Shown piece by piece: positions 10,533-21,100 of a DNA stretch of 64,000 nucleotides. How positions within the stretch are numbered: position 1 is the stretch's first letter; every line of letters begins with the position of its first letter. The notes below the pieces were generated by a model that was not told the origin of the DNA, did not search any database, and worked only from the letters and a program-made list of their open reading frames with translations. Source of the DNA: Artocarpus heterophyllus (Eukaryota > Streptophyta > Magnoliopsida > Rosales > Moraceae); the NCBI GenBank assembly GCA_025403435.1, contig CM046339.1, positions 6,594,981 through 6,658,980 of the forward strand, in the 5' to 3' direction. The translations under genes were made by a program, and so were the position numbers.

Positions 10533-12552
10533 GCATATGGTTTACACCAACTCCGATTGTAGTGAATCTAGCACAAGTGGATCAATGACCTTCAAGCATA
10601 TTAAATTGAAGAACGAGCACAATTTAGAAATTGCAAATCTCACATCCTTTGTTAGAATTTCCCACAAAGCAAGTGGTAGTAATTGTTGCATCAACACATG
10701 ATAATCGTGTTTTTTATGCCAATAAGTTTCAAATCTTTCATCGACCCCAAATTTTTGAAGTTTGAAGAATACCCTTTAATGAAGCAAGCCATTCACAGAG
10801 CTTTCTCTTTTTTGCTCTAGATAACGTGTGCTTTGCTGTTGGTAAGTAAGTACGGTTCCTTCTTTTCTTGGGAAAAAAATTAGGCCTAATCTCTATTTCC
10901 ATAAGATCCAACCGAGCTTTTTTACCATCCTTAGTCTTGCCCGGAATGTCAAGCAATGTGCCGACTACAGATTCACAAATGTATTTCTCAATATGCATAA
11001 CATCCAAGCAATGATGAACAAAAAGTGTCTTCCAATGGGGAAGATCAAAGAAGGTTGATCTTTTTTTCCATGGTCCATCATTTGGTGGCATGCCTTGCTT
11101 TCTCTTACCGAGACGACTCTTATATCTTGTACCATTTCAAATATTTGTTCACCTGTCAAAGGGCGAGGAGGGTCTCTTTCTTCGTTGTTGCCATCAAAGG
11201 CTTTCTTTTGTTTGCAGTACTAATGCTCTCTTGGCAACCATCTTCTATGACCAAGAAAAATAGTTTTCTTACCATTCTTCAACCGTTTGTGAGACGTTTC
11301 CGTCATGCAAATAAGACAACCAATAGAACTCTTCACTGAATAACCAGATAAATTGCCATATGCAGGGAAGTCGTTAATTTTCCATATCAACATTGTACAG
11401 AGTGTGAACGTCTCTTTTTGGTAAGCATCTCTAACTTCAACTCAATTTTCTCATAACTTTTTTAGGTCATCGATTAACGGTGCCAAGTATACATCAATGT
11501 CATTCCCTGGTTGGTGAGGACCCAAAATCAATAAAGAAAACATTAAAAACTTCTGTTTCATGCACATCTTCGGAAGTTTAAGTTATGCCTACTACTCATG
11601 TTAACATGTGGGTTCATTCCATCAGTCGACAAAGTGAAATATATGTTTCTTGGATCCGCACTAAAGTTGGGATGATTGGCTTCAAAAGTATTCCATTGTG
11701 GTGAATCCGTCGGGTGTCTAAGCATACCATCATCCACCCGTTTGTCATGATGCCATGTCAAATTCTTGGCATGTTTTGAGTTTTCGAATAAATGCCTCAA
11801 ATGTGGTACCGGTGGAATGTACCATAACACTTTCTTTGGCACTCCATTCTTGCTGTCTTTTGGCTCCTTTCCTTTCTTCCACCTTGCTTGTTGACAAACT
11901 GGAGAATAATTCTCGTCCTCATACTCATTCCTATAGAGAACATAATAATTTTCACAAGCATGAATTTTCTCATAATCCATTCCCAAAGTGCTCAAAGTCT
12001 TCTTAGCCTCATACATACTAGTTGGTTATTTATTACCCTCTGGTAGAAGCCTTCTTAAAATTCCAACAGCTTTGTGAAACTAGAATTTGACCACCCACCC
12101 AATGCTTTCAAATTCCATAATCAAACTAAAGTAGACAATTTAGTGAAATTGGTACACCCTTCATACACAGGTGTCTCTGCATCATTTATCATTGTCTTAA
12201 ATAAATCCAAACGGTGCACAAAATGTTCTTCTAAATCATTGACCATGTCAACCATATTTTCTTGATCATCCATATTATCCTCCACAATAGCATGCTTTTC
12301 TTTACTTAGTAAAGTTGGATTGAAATTAGGCTCGCTATGAAAATGCCACGTTTGATAACTACTTATAATTCCATTTTGAAATAAATGTCCTCTAATAATT
12401 GGAATTGGATGCAATCTATAGTTTCTGCATTGAACACAAGGACACCGAATTTTATCACCATTGGCATGACTTTTGACAAAATCCAAGAACTCTTCCACAC
12501 CATTCACATACTCTTAAGACAATTGAAAATTCCACATCCATTTCCTATCCAT
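10533..12552 (-). pseudogene. CACTA Tnp2-type transposase, broken
   Basis: The start is set at 12552, where the minus strand encodes MDRKWM, the hallmark N-terminus of the transposase-associated domain. The domain continues with NGVEEFLDFVKSHA and a zinc-binding IRCPCVQCRNYR (12507-12121). Codon 13 (12516-12514) is TAA. 12016-11558 has DDENYS-type spacers, KVLWYIPPVPHLRHLF and the catalytic-region FTLSTDGMNPH. 11530-10738 holds GNDIDVYLAPLIDDLKKL, INDFPAYGNLSGY, and HHCLDVMHIEKYICESVVGTLLDIPGKTKDGKKARLDL split over frames. This order is that of the Tnp2/transposase_21 family, which cuts CACTA ends. Several stops (for example TAA at codon 13, TGA after KKL) and at least one frame change show that this copy is not functional as it stands. 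Confidence 0.9.
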
Positions 12553-12974
12553 TTTGCAATTCCTAAATCGAAATAATAAATAGCAAATATTCAATTAAAA
12601 TTAATTTCACAATTTATATATATACGTACCCACCTATATATATTAATTAATCATAAAACAAAAACATCACCCATCATAAAACAAGTTACACATACTCATT
12701 ATAAAATAAAGAAATCATACCCATGATCCACAATACAAATTTCACAAAATAAACAACAAAAAAACAACTATTTATCAATTTTGGAGTAATTATACAACAC
12801 GATCAACAATAATTTATCAATTTCTAGCAAAAACTTACAATTTGGGCTGAGATTAAGGAGTGTGGAGGCGGAGAGGGATAGCAACAGCTGATTCAGACGG
12901 GTCTGTGTTTGTATTTGAGAAGTGAGTTTCTAAATTACGTTTGGATGTCGAGGTGGGAAAAAGGGTATTAAGGA
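12553..12974 (-). other. CACTA transposase-gene leader region
   Basis: AT-rich sequence between the right palindrome cluster and the Tnp2 start. On the minus strand a CT-rich stretch (about 12900-12845) ends in CAAATTGTAAGTTTTT, a plausible splice donor near 12841, so the first 290 bp after it may be a leader intron. No TATA box is convincing. Confidence 0.45.
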
Positions 12975-13220
12975 AGCTACCATGACGGCTTTTTTAAAAA
13001 ACCGTCGTGGAATGTATTTGAAGATACCACAACGGTTTTTTAAAAAACCGTCGTGAAAAACTATCGTGGTAGCTTTGTTATTCCACAACAGTTTTTTTTA
13101 AAACCGTCGTGGTAGCTCTAGCCCATTCCACGACTGTCTTTGTGTTTACGGGCATTACTCGCCATGCTTTTTTCGTCTTACCACGATGGTTTTTTGGAAC
13201 GGTCTTTAAATAAATGTCGT
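12975..13220. repeat. CACTA right subterminal palindrome cluster
   Basis: About five units of the GTCGTGG palindrome, for example TACCATGACGGCTTTTTT paired with AAACCGTCGTGGAA, then TACCACGATGGTTTTTTGG near the terminus. It has fewer and looser units than the left cluster, as is common for the 5' end of CACTA elements. The terminal CACTACAAGAAA (minus strand) follows. Confidence 0.88.
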
Positions 13221-13243
13221 ATAATAAAAAATTTCTTGTAGTG

Positions 13244-14632
13244 AAAAGTGACGAAATACTCATGCCCTCCTCATGCTTGGATGTTCACAGGTCCGCAAAC
13301 ATCACTATAGACAAGTTCCAAAACCCCTTCAGCTCTATTGCCCTTAGACATGAATGGTCTTTTGGTCATTTTGCCCTCCAAACAGGATTCAAATTGTGGT
13401 ATAGATTCGACCTTTAAGTGACTTAAAGGTCCATCCCTTACAAACCTTTGAATCCTATTCAGGCTAATATGACCTAATCACAAATGCCAATGATAAGTCT
13501 CATTAGAGTGAAAAGTCTTAAGTCTTTTAGAGTTATTATCATTAACCTTAGTGTTCAGCAGTGAATCCATCTTAAGTTTCATAAAATATAGGTTGTTTTG
13601 CATCCATCCATCATTGATAAAAGATTTGTTTTTATGAATCACCACTTTATTATTAAAAGAAACTGAATAGGAATCTTTAATTAAACAAGCTACGGATATC
13701 AAATTCCTTTTAAGTTTAGGAATATAAAAATAATCTCGTAAAACTAAACTCCTATAATTATTAAGATAAATATGGATATCTCCCACTACTTTAGCCAACA
13801 CCAAGGATCCATCGTCCATCCAAAACATGAAGTTTTCACAAAGTAAGCTTCTCGTTTCCTGGAATCCCTCTAGAGAAATACAAACATGATTAGTTGCTCT
13901 AGAATCTATGACCCATTACACGTACCTCTTTTGGAAAGAAAGACCTTGCAATTCTTCTATATGTGCCCAACCTTTCCGTTCTCAGCCTTTTGCTTCCTTC
14001 CAATCCTTGGATTAGGATTGGAACTGGATGCACCTACCAAGGTAACCTCTCCACTACCAGGAGTTTCCCTGATCAATTTTTTGAACTCCCTAACTGCTTT
14101 ATCAACTCCATTAAGGTCACATCTTGTCTACTGCTCAAATAAGCTCTAAACGGGATGAACTCCTTTGATAGAGTCTAAAAAACCATAGTCATCTATGACT
14201 CGGCACCAATATCAGCTTCATGGGCTTGAGCCTCAACAAGGTAGCCCATGACCAACATCATATGTTCCTTCACAGATGCCCCCATCTTTGCTTGTAGTTT
14301 AGAAGTTTCCAAAGTGCCCTTTGCCGCTTTGTTAGGTCCTAGCCTCCAAACATGTTTGTAGTCTCATAATCTTCATGTTGAGCCTACAGCATTTTATTCA
14401 TGCCAGCCATGACATAACAACAGACCACATCATTAGTATCTATCTAGCGATGATATGCTTGGATTTGCTCATTAATGGATTCCCCAATAGGTTAGGGAAG
14501 ACACGGTGTGGTTAACATAAACGTCAATTTCTTAAAGGATAAGACGATATTTAGGTTCCATTTCCAATCATTAAAATTCTCTTCGGTTAATTGGTTTTTG
14601 TCAAGTATTGAAGATAAAGCATTTTTAGACGT
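13244..14632 (-). pseudogene. Copia-1 gag, protease and integrase N-part
   Basis: This is the 5' half of the Copia-1 coding region, resumed after the CACTA insertion. 13828-13478 has DDGSLVLAKVVGDIHIYLNNYRSLVLRDYF, YIPKLKRNLISVACL and ETYHWHL, the GAG-pre-integrase block. 14150-13880 corresponds to the zinc-knuckle and protease region of Copia-2 but has lost the frame. The codon matching the gag start of Copia-2 (MSKNALSS) is ACG instead of ATG at 14632-14630. Gag is otherwise recognisable by alignment to 29137-29532, with several stops. Non-functional. Confidence 0.85.
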
Positions 14633-14936
14633 TTTAATCTATAATAAAGAATCATACACCAAACATAAGCAAACATAACATAATAATTTAGCAAGATAAC
14701 ACAATCACGTAAAATTATGTGTTTATGTGTCAAAACCTTGAAAATATCACAACCTTACAATGATAATTCCCAACTTCGAATTCAACAAGTCGCCTTGGGG
14801 AAACTTGCCAAATTCAATTAGGAATAAAAATCCCCTCCTGATTAATATATGCCATCCCGGACCCGTATGATCTAGCATATATTAATAATCATTTCTTTGG
14901 CCATTAATTTTATTAACGGAGCTCCTAAGGGAGGTT
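14633..14936 (-). other. Copia-1 leader, gag-proximal part
   Basis: Untranslated leader matching 29533-29835 of Copia-2, including CTCCTAAGGGAG (a variant of the CTCCTAGGGGAG hairpin). It is cut by the Tekay-1 insertion and continues at 35590. Confidence 0.85.
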
Positions 14937-15190
14937 AATAATGTAACACCCAACTGTTTTTATGTAACAGATCACGTTAAGTTAGTAACGATGTTAAGGA
15001 AATTTTATTAATAATTTATGTTATATGTTATGATATATGATTTTAATGTTACTAACTTTTTATTTCAAGTTTTATGATAGGTGGCGACCGCATGGAATCG
15101 TTGTGCTCAAGTGCTCATGTTAATTTTAATGTATGTTTAATTATGATGCAATGATGATTTGAATGCATTAATGAATGGTATTTTAAGGAC

Positions 15191-15251
15191 AGTTTGGCAG
15201 GCCGATGGAAACCATCGGCAAGCCAAACTTGGTGGAACCAGCAGGCCGAAG
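15191..15251. repeat. GGCAGGCCGA motif cluster a (Tekay-1 5' LTR)
   Basis: TTTGGCAGGCCGATGG, CCATCGGCAAGCC and AGCAGGCCGAAG in 61 bp. GCCGATGGAAACCATCGGC is a perfect 8-bp hairpin. The 3' LTR counterpart (23113-23220) has extra units. Confidence 0.85.
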
Positions 15252-17463
15252 ACAGCTGACGAGCAGTCAGCAGAAATCTCTCCAAATTTATGGCTGAGAT
15301 AATTACATTAATCGGGTGATTAATTGGCATATTTATGGATTAATTTACTCATTTAAGGAAATAAAAGGTTGGATTTCACGTTGATTGGTATTGTTTTAAA
15401 TGGTTTCCTATTTTTAGAGGGCAAAAATATGGTAAGTAAGACTAATAGTTCTGACTTTCCCTCTTTACTCTCCTTCGTCCACGCCAATTAGCCACCATTT
15501 GAGTCAGAAAATTTCTGACTTAATGAAGAGTTTTGACTCTCCTTTGTACGTTATGCCATTAACTTTATGTTAAAAAATTTTAACGTTCTTTTTCCCCATT
15601 TTTCTCTCATCCTCTCACGTCTCCTCTCTTTCATTTCTAAGACGTTTCCTCCTTCATCTCTTCCTCTTCTCTTCTCCATGAATTCTACTCTTTTCTCTCT
15701 CTCTCTCAAAAATTCTCTACAAATATTTGAAAGAAAATCTGATAATTTCGTTGGTTGAATTCAAGAATTTTGAGAAGAAAATCTTTTAAGGTAAGAACTC
15801 AGTTTTTTCGGTAATTCTGAAAAGAAATTCTCCTCCTAAATTCGTCTACAATATCTTTCTCTAGGTGTTGTATTTTGTTCTAAATTTTTAATATGTTATT
15901 CATGTATGTGTGATGTGATGTTCCTCCAAGTTTCAAGTCATTTCGATGTTTCTATGATAAGTTATGAATTTTCTATCCTCTACCCTTCACAGTAAAATAT
16001 TGTTGTTTGGCTATGATGCATGAAAAATGTAATTTTTATTCAAGGGGTAAATGTGTTTTGTTTTTCACAAAATTCGGTAAGAATGTTCATGTATATGTTA
16101 TGATATAGATTGCAAAGTTTGGTAATGTTTTGATGAGTGTATTTTATATTATGAAATTTCTATGAGGTTAGGTCGAGAAAACTGTTTTAATAATGTTATG
16201 TTTGGATTTTCATTTCATGAAATGTTTTATATGTCTAAATGATTTTATTGATGATGAAATAATTTTATGATATTGAAATTCATGATAATAAGATGTTTGT
16301 ATGAATTTTAAAATTAAAATATATGTATTTTAAATTGTTAGAAAAATGTATTTAAAATGTTACTCACTGCCTTACTAATGTTGGCTGATTTCATGTTTAA
16401 AATATATGGTTTGTTTTTACATGCTTAATGTAATTTTTATGATTTAAGAAAAATCATGATAACATGTTTATGTGATGATAATTTTATGTTTTGACAATTA
16501 TTGTTATGAATTATATTTGTAATAAGATGAATTTATGTGTGATGGTATATAAATGGATGTTTTATGATAACTATTAATTTTATTGTATTTTTAAATGGAT
16601 AAATGGCATGAACACATAAAGGAATGAGCACATCGAGACCACGGCGTCGTCACCAAATCATATTAAGGTTAAGTAAGCTAGCTTTAAGGTAAGCACATTC
16701 TCACCTGCAACATGATGTGATTTAAAAGGTTTGATGTTATGTTCATGATGATATTTATAATGATTTTATGATGATTTCCTTAAAGGATTTCTTATGAAAG
16801 ATTTTCATGATTTAAAGTTATGCATGTTTGATTAGGGTAAATTTCTAAGAATGAAAGTTATGTATATATGTATCACTTAATAAGTGTTGCACACCAATGT
16901 TATGATATGATATTTTATGATATAATGTTTGGTTTGGGATTAGCTACCCTTCTCCTCTCATGATGGCCCGCCTACAATGATGTTTATGGTGCAACACTTG
17001 GGCCCTTAAAAAAAATGGAATAAGTTTTAATATTATCAGTGTAATGAAAGATATGTTTCTATGAAATTGTGCTTAAGGCACTTTTATGATATGATGATGA
17101 TGATGATGATGTATATGAAACATTTTTAAAGTGTGAGAATTATATGTACTTACTAATCAGTAGCTTATTCGAGTTTATGTCATGTTGTAGATAAGGGTAG
17201 GAAAATCATGGATTAGGTGGAGGACATGGGAAGGCGTGTGAGGATAAAGTACGATGAATTGTAACTGGAAGAACGCCAAGAAGAAAGTTTTTATGTTTTA
17301 AATCAAGTTCTATAATATGGACATATTTATTTATTAAGTTTTAAGAATACATGAACTATGATTTTTTATTTTATTTCATCATTTTAAGAATTTTGATCTT
17401 CCACATTTTTATGAAAAGTTGGATTTCTCTTAAAAGTAAGTTTTCTGAAAAACTTTTGGCTCG

Positions 17464-17656
17464 ATCGGCCTGCCGAGCATCATCGGTCGGCCTATCGATG
17501 TTTGAAGGTTCAGCCTGCCGATCACGTTTTCAGCCTACCGAACGATGATAGGTTTTTAAGCCCAGGTTTGCAAAGCCTCTGCCGGCCTACCGGTTGAGGA
17601 ATTTCGGCCTGCCAATTATGTCCGGCCTGCCGATGTCCCAGGTTCAGCCTGCTAAA
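17464..17656. repeat. GGCAGGCCGA motif cluster b (Tekay-1 5' LTR)
   Basis: About nine degenerate copies of TTCGGCCTGCCGAA separated by 8-25 bp of unrelated sequence. The 3' LTR counterpart (35135-35268) is shorter by two motif-bounded blocks. Confidence 0.88.
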
Positions 17657-17979
17657 CTGTGGGAGCAAATAAGTTATACACGATGTGATGTTTTTTTTTT
17701 ATAAGTTATGATTTTACAACTTAGTATATCCGTTTTATTAAAGCAAGTTTATGATTAATTTAAAGTGTAATTGAATAAATTATGATATGGAATAAGTTAA
17801 GCAGTGTTATTTAAAAAAAAAAACATGAATGGATCCTGGTTATGTATGTTTTAATTATGTTTACAATTAAAAGTATCGTATAAGTTTTGTAGTTATGTTT
17901 AAGTTTAAAGTTCAAATAAGTATGAATGTATGAATGTAACGACATCTATGACGTCCATAAGGGGGGGCATTACAGGCTT

Positions 17980-17991
17980 TGGTATCAGAGC
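17980..17991 (+). other. Tekay-1 primer binding site
   Basis: TGGTATCAGAGC, complementary to the 3' end of plant initiator tRNA-Met, lies 5 bp after the 5' LTR, the normal place for first-strand priming. Confidence 0.93.
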
Positions 17992-18042
17992 AAATTGTCC
18001 GATTACAATTCATATCGCCACACGTCAATCCAAGTCCTCCAA

Positions 18043-18181
18043 GTAAGTATGTTATAAAGTTAGATGTTATGATGCAAGTATGATGATAAGATTAAGGTCT
18101 AAATGTTTAACGATTAATGATCTAGTAGTGAAAACCTGTCTCATAATTAGAAGATTATTTCTAAGTTCCTAATTCTTTTAG
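18043..18181 (+). other. Predicted leader intron of Tekay-1
   Basis: TCCTCCAAGTAAGTATG gives a splice donor at 18043 and AATTCTTTTAG an acceptor ending at 18181, ten bases before the gag ATG at 18192. The diverged Tekay-2 has the same arrangement (44171-44285) with an even better donor. Prediction from motifs and conservation. Confidence 0.5.
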
Positions 18182-18191
18182 GAAATTAACA

Positions 18192-21100
18192 ATGGATGGT
18201 CATGGAAGAATGTAGACGCACACCCAGACCAACGAAAGACTCATGACAATGATTGCTGAGCTGCAAAGGCCGTTGGAGGATCAAAGAAGAGAGATTGTCG
18301 AATTAAGGGCCAATGGACAGAATGACCGTCGAGGCAATGATGAGCCTCCTCCTCCTCCTCTGCAGCCACCAGTCAATGAAGTTCTAGCTCCTGCTGTTGA
18401 ACCAAGAGCGGCCTATCAGGAACCTCTTCTGGTCAGATGGAAGAAAGTTAAGCCAGCAGACTTTGAGGGTTCTAAGGACCCGTTAGTCGCACAAGGATGG
18501 TTGAAGACAATCGAAGCCACCTTAAGACTCATGGATTTCACAAACAACGAGAAGGTTCTCTGTGCATCGTACTGTCTCACCATGGAGGCCAGAATTTGGT
18601 GGGATGGCATTGAAATGAGCAGGAATGTTGATAAAATGACAAGGGCTGACTTTGGTCATGAATTTAACACGAAGTTTTTCCACATGAACGTTACAAGGAA
18701 ACATTTTGAGTAGTTCGAAAACCTACGCCAGGGGGATAGGTCAGTCACTAATGTTGTGACGAAGTTTGACCAGCTGGCCCGTTTATGTCTAGGAATGGTT
18801 ATGGATGAAAGTGAAAGGGTCAGAAGACTGATCAGAGCCCTTAGGCCAGAAATTGCTGCGATTGTTGATGGGGCAAGTCCACCTAGGACTCAAGAGCAGG
18901 TTGTTATGAGGGCTCAACATGCTGAGTTTCATTTGTCAAAGCTAAGAAGGAATCAGCCTCAGTCTGGCCAACAGGCCAATAATGCAAACAACTAGAACCA
19001 CCCTCCACACAGGAACAACAACAGCAACAACAGCAGCAGCAACAACAGCAACCAGAACTGGAGGAATTACAAGAGGAAGGGCAATCCTCAAAATCAACAG
19101 GGCCAAGACAACAAGAGACATAACGACGGTCATCACAACAACAATAACAGGTGGTTTTAACCATGTGCCAAATGTGGAAAGAAACATCCAGGGGAATGCT
19201 GCTTGGGGACAAATCAATGTTTCATTTATGGGCGTGAAGACCACTTTGTTAAGAACTACCCCAAATTGATGAATGCCAATGCCCCGTAGAGAGCTCCTCC
19301 TCAAGCCCAGCTTTATCAGATGCAAGCTCCCCTTGAAGGGCCACTTATTAGTCAAGGGAGAATTGAAGCTCCACCAACGAATGCCCGAATCTATGCCATG
19401 ATGAAAGAACAAGTGGCTGCTGAAGCCTTCAATGTGGTCATAGGTCAGATAACAAGTTTATCTAATGATGCTTATGTTCTCTTTGATACGGGTGCTACTC
19501 ATTCTTTATATCCACATCATTTGTTGAAAACTTAGAGGTTTGTTTAGAGCCTATGAGATAGGGATTCACTACGACACTACCCTCTAGGGAAGTGATATTA
19601 TCTATGCACTGTCTGCGTATAGTACCCCTATGGATTTCTAATAGGGAACTTTTCGTCGACCTCATTATGATTGACATGTATGACTACAATATGATTCTTG
19701 GGATGGATTTCCTAAGCAAGTATAATGCTTCTATTGAATGCCAGAAACGAAAGGTGATTTTCCAACTAGAAGGTGATTAGAAGTTCGTTTATGTTGATGA
19801 GTCCAGAAAGAAACCTAGCATGTTTTTATCTGCAATGAAAGCAAGGAAGTTATTAGCAAGTGGCTGCATGGGCTATCTGGCGAACATTGTAGACAAAAGC
19901 CAAGAAGAAAAGACAAGAATTGAAGATGTGCCTGTAGTTCATGAATATGGTGAAGTGTTTCCTGATGATCTGACGAGTCTACCGCCATAAAGAGAAGTCG
20001 AATTCGAGATTGAGCTCGCTCCTGGCACCGATCCGATCTCAAAAGCGCCTTACAAAATGGCCCCGGTAGAATTAAAGGAGCTTCACACGCAATTAAAGGA
20101 GCTACTCGACAAAGGATTCATCAAGCCAAGCCACTCACCATGGGGAGCTCCAGTCTTATTTGTAAAGAAGGAGGATGGCACTATGAGACTCTACATTGAC
20201 TACAGAGAGCTGAACAAGGTGACAATCAAGAACAAGTACCCGTTGCCTCGAATCGATGATTTGTTTGACCAGCTCAAGGGTGCATGTGTGTTCTCAAAGA
20301 TTGATCTACGATCGGGATATCATCAGTTGAAGATTAAAGAAGGAGATATCCCCAAGATTGCCTTCAGGTCGAGGTATGGTCACCATGAATTTGTGGTTAT
20401 GCCTTTCGGTTTGACGAATGCACCGGCTGCTTTTATGGATTTGATGAACCAGGTATTCAAGGATTTCCTCGATAAATTTGTTGTTGTATTTATCGATGAT
20501 ATTCTTGTCTATTCTAAGAATCAAGAAGAACATGAGGAGCATTTATGGATTGTGCTGGAGACTTTAAGAAGACACCAGCTATATGTAAAGTTTTCCAAAT
20601 GCGAGTTTTGGCTTGATAAAGTGTCTTTCTTGGGGCATGTTATTTCAAAGGAAGGGATTATGGTTGACCTTGCTAAAGTAGATGCTGTTCTCAACTAGAA
20701 GCAACCAACAAATGCAAGTGAAATAAGGAGCTTCTTGGGTTTAGCAGGATATTATCGGAGATTCGTAGAAGACTTCTCCAAGATAGCAGCTCCACTTACC
20801 AATCTGACTCACAAAGGAAAGAAGTATGAATGGATAGATGCATGTGAGAAGAGTTTTCAAGAATTGAAGAAGAGGCTAACGACGGCTCCAGTATTGCCTA
20901 TTCCTGAAGGAAATGATGGATTTGTAATATATAGTGATGCATCTAAGATGGGCCTCGGAGCTGTACTAATGCAAAATGAAAGGGTGATTGCTTATGCATC
21001 AAGACAACTGAAGAATTACGAAAAGAACTATCCTACTCATGACCTTGAGTTAGCAGCAGTTGTTTTTGCGTTGAAGATATGGAGGCATTATTTATATGGG

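Larger units (their letters stand above)
4003..13243 (-). mobile_element. CACTA (En/Spm) transposon with two gene blocks
   Basis: The right end reads TTCTTGTAGTG, so the minus strand starts CACTACAAGAAA, a canonical CACTA terminus. The left end reads TACTACTACAAAC, a worn copy of it. Aligning the flanks with Copia-2 and Copia-3 restores TCAAT-AAA-AGTGACG and shows a 3-bp duplication AAA (4000-4002 and 13244-13246), as expected for CACTA elements. Inside, on the minus strand, are a Tnp2-type transposase gene and a second gene with a Ulp1 protease domain, plus three clusters of GTCGTGG palindromes. Both genes have stops or frame changes, so the copy is unlikely to be autonomous now. Its length of about 9.2 kb is within the normal range for complete plant CACTA elements. 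Confidence 0.93.
14942..17974 (+). repeat. Tekay-1 5' LTR
   Basis: 3033 bp from TGTAACACCC to GCATTACA. It contains two clusters of the GGCAGGCCGA motif (15191-15251 and 17464-17656) and a palindrome GTCAGAAAATTTCTGAC (about 15505). A pyrimidine-rich stretch at 15590-15720 is likely near the transcription start. AAGGTAAGAACT at about 15789 looks like a splice donor. GATGAT repeats are at 17094-17111. It aligns with the 3' LTR by eye with scattered substitutions, while the main length differences are in the motif clusters. Confidence 0.93.

Noticed and set aside
17980..17991. Possible tRNA gene near the initiator-tRNA-like sequence
   Set aside because: Only 12 bases complementary to the tRNA 3' end are present, as expected of a primer site; no cloverleaf can be drawn around it.
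19016..19056. CAA/CAG microsatellite as an independent repeat locus
   Set aside because: It is part of the N/Q/S-rich nucleocapsid coding region of Tekay-1 gag.
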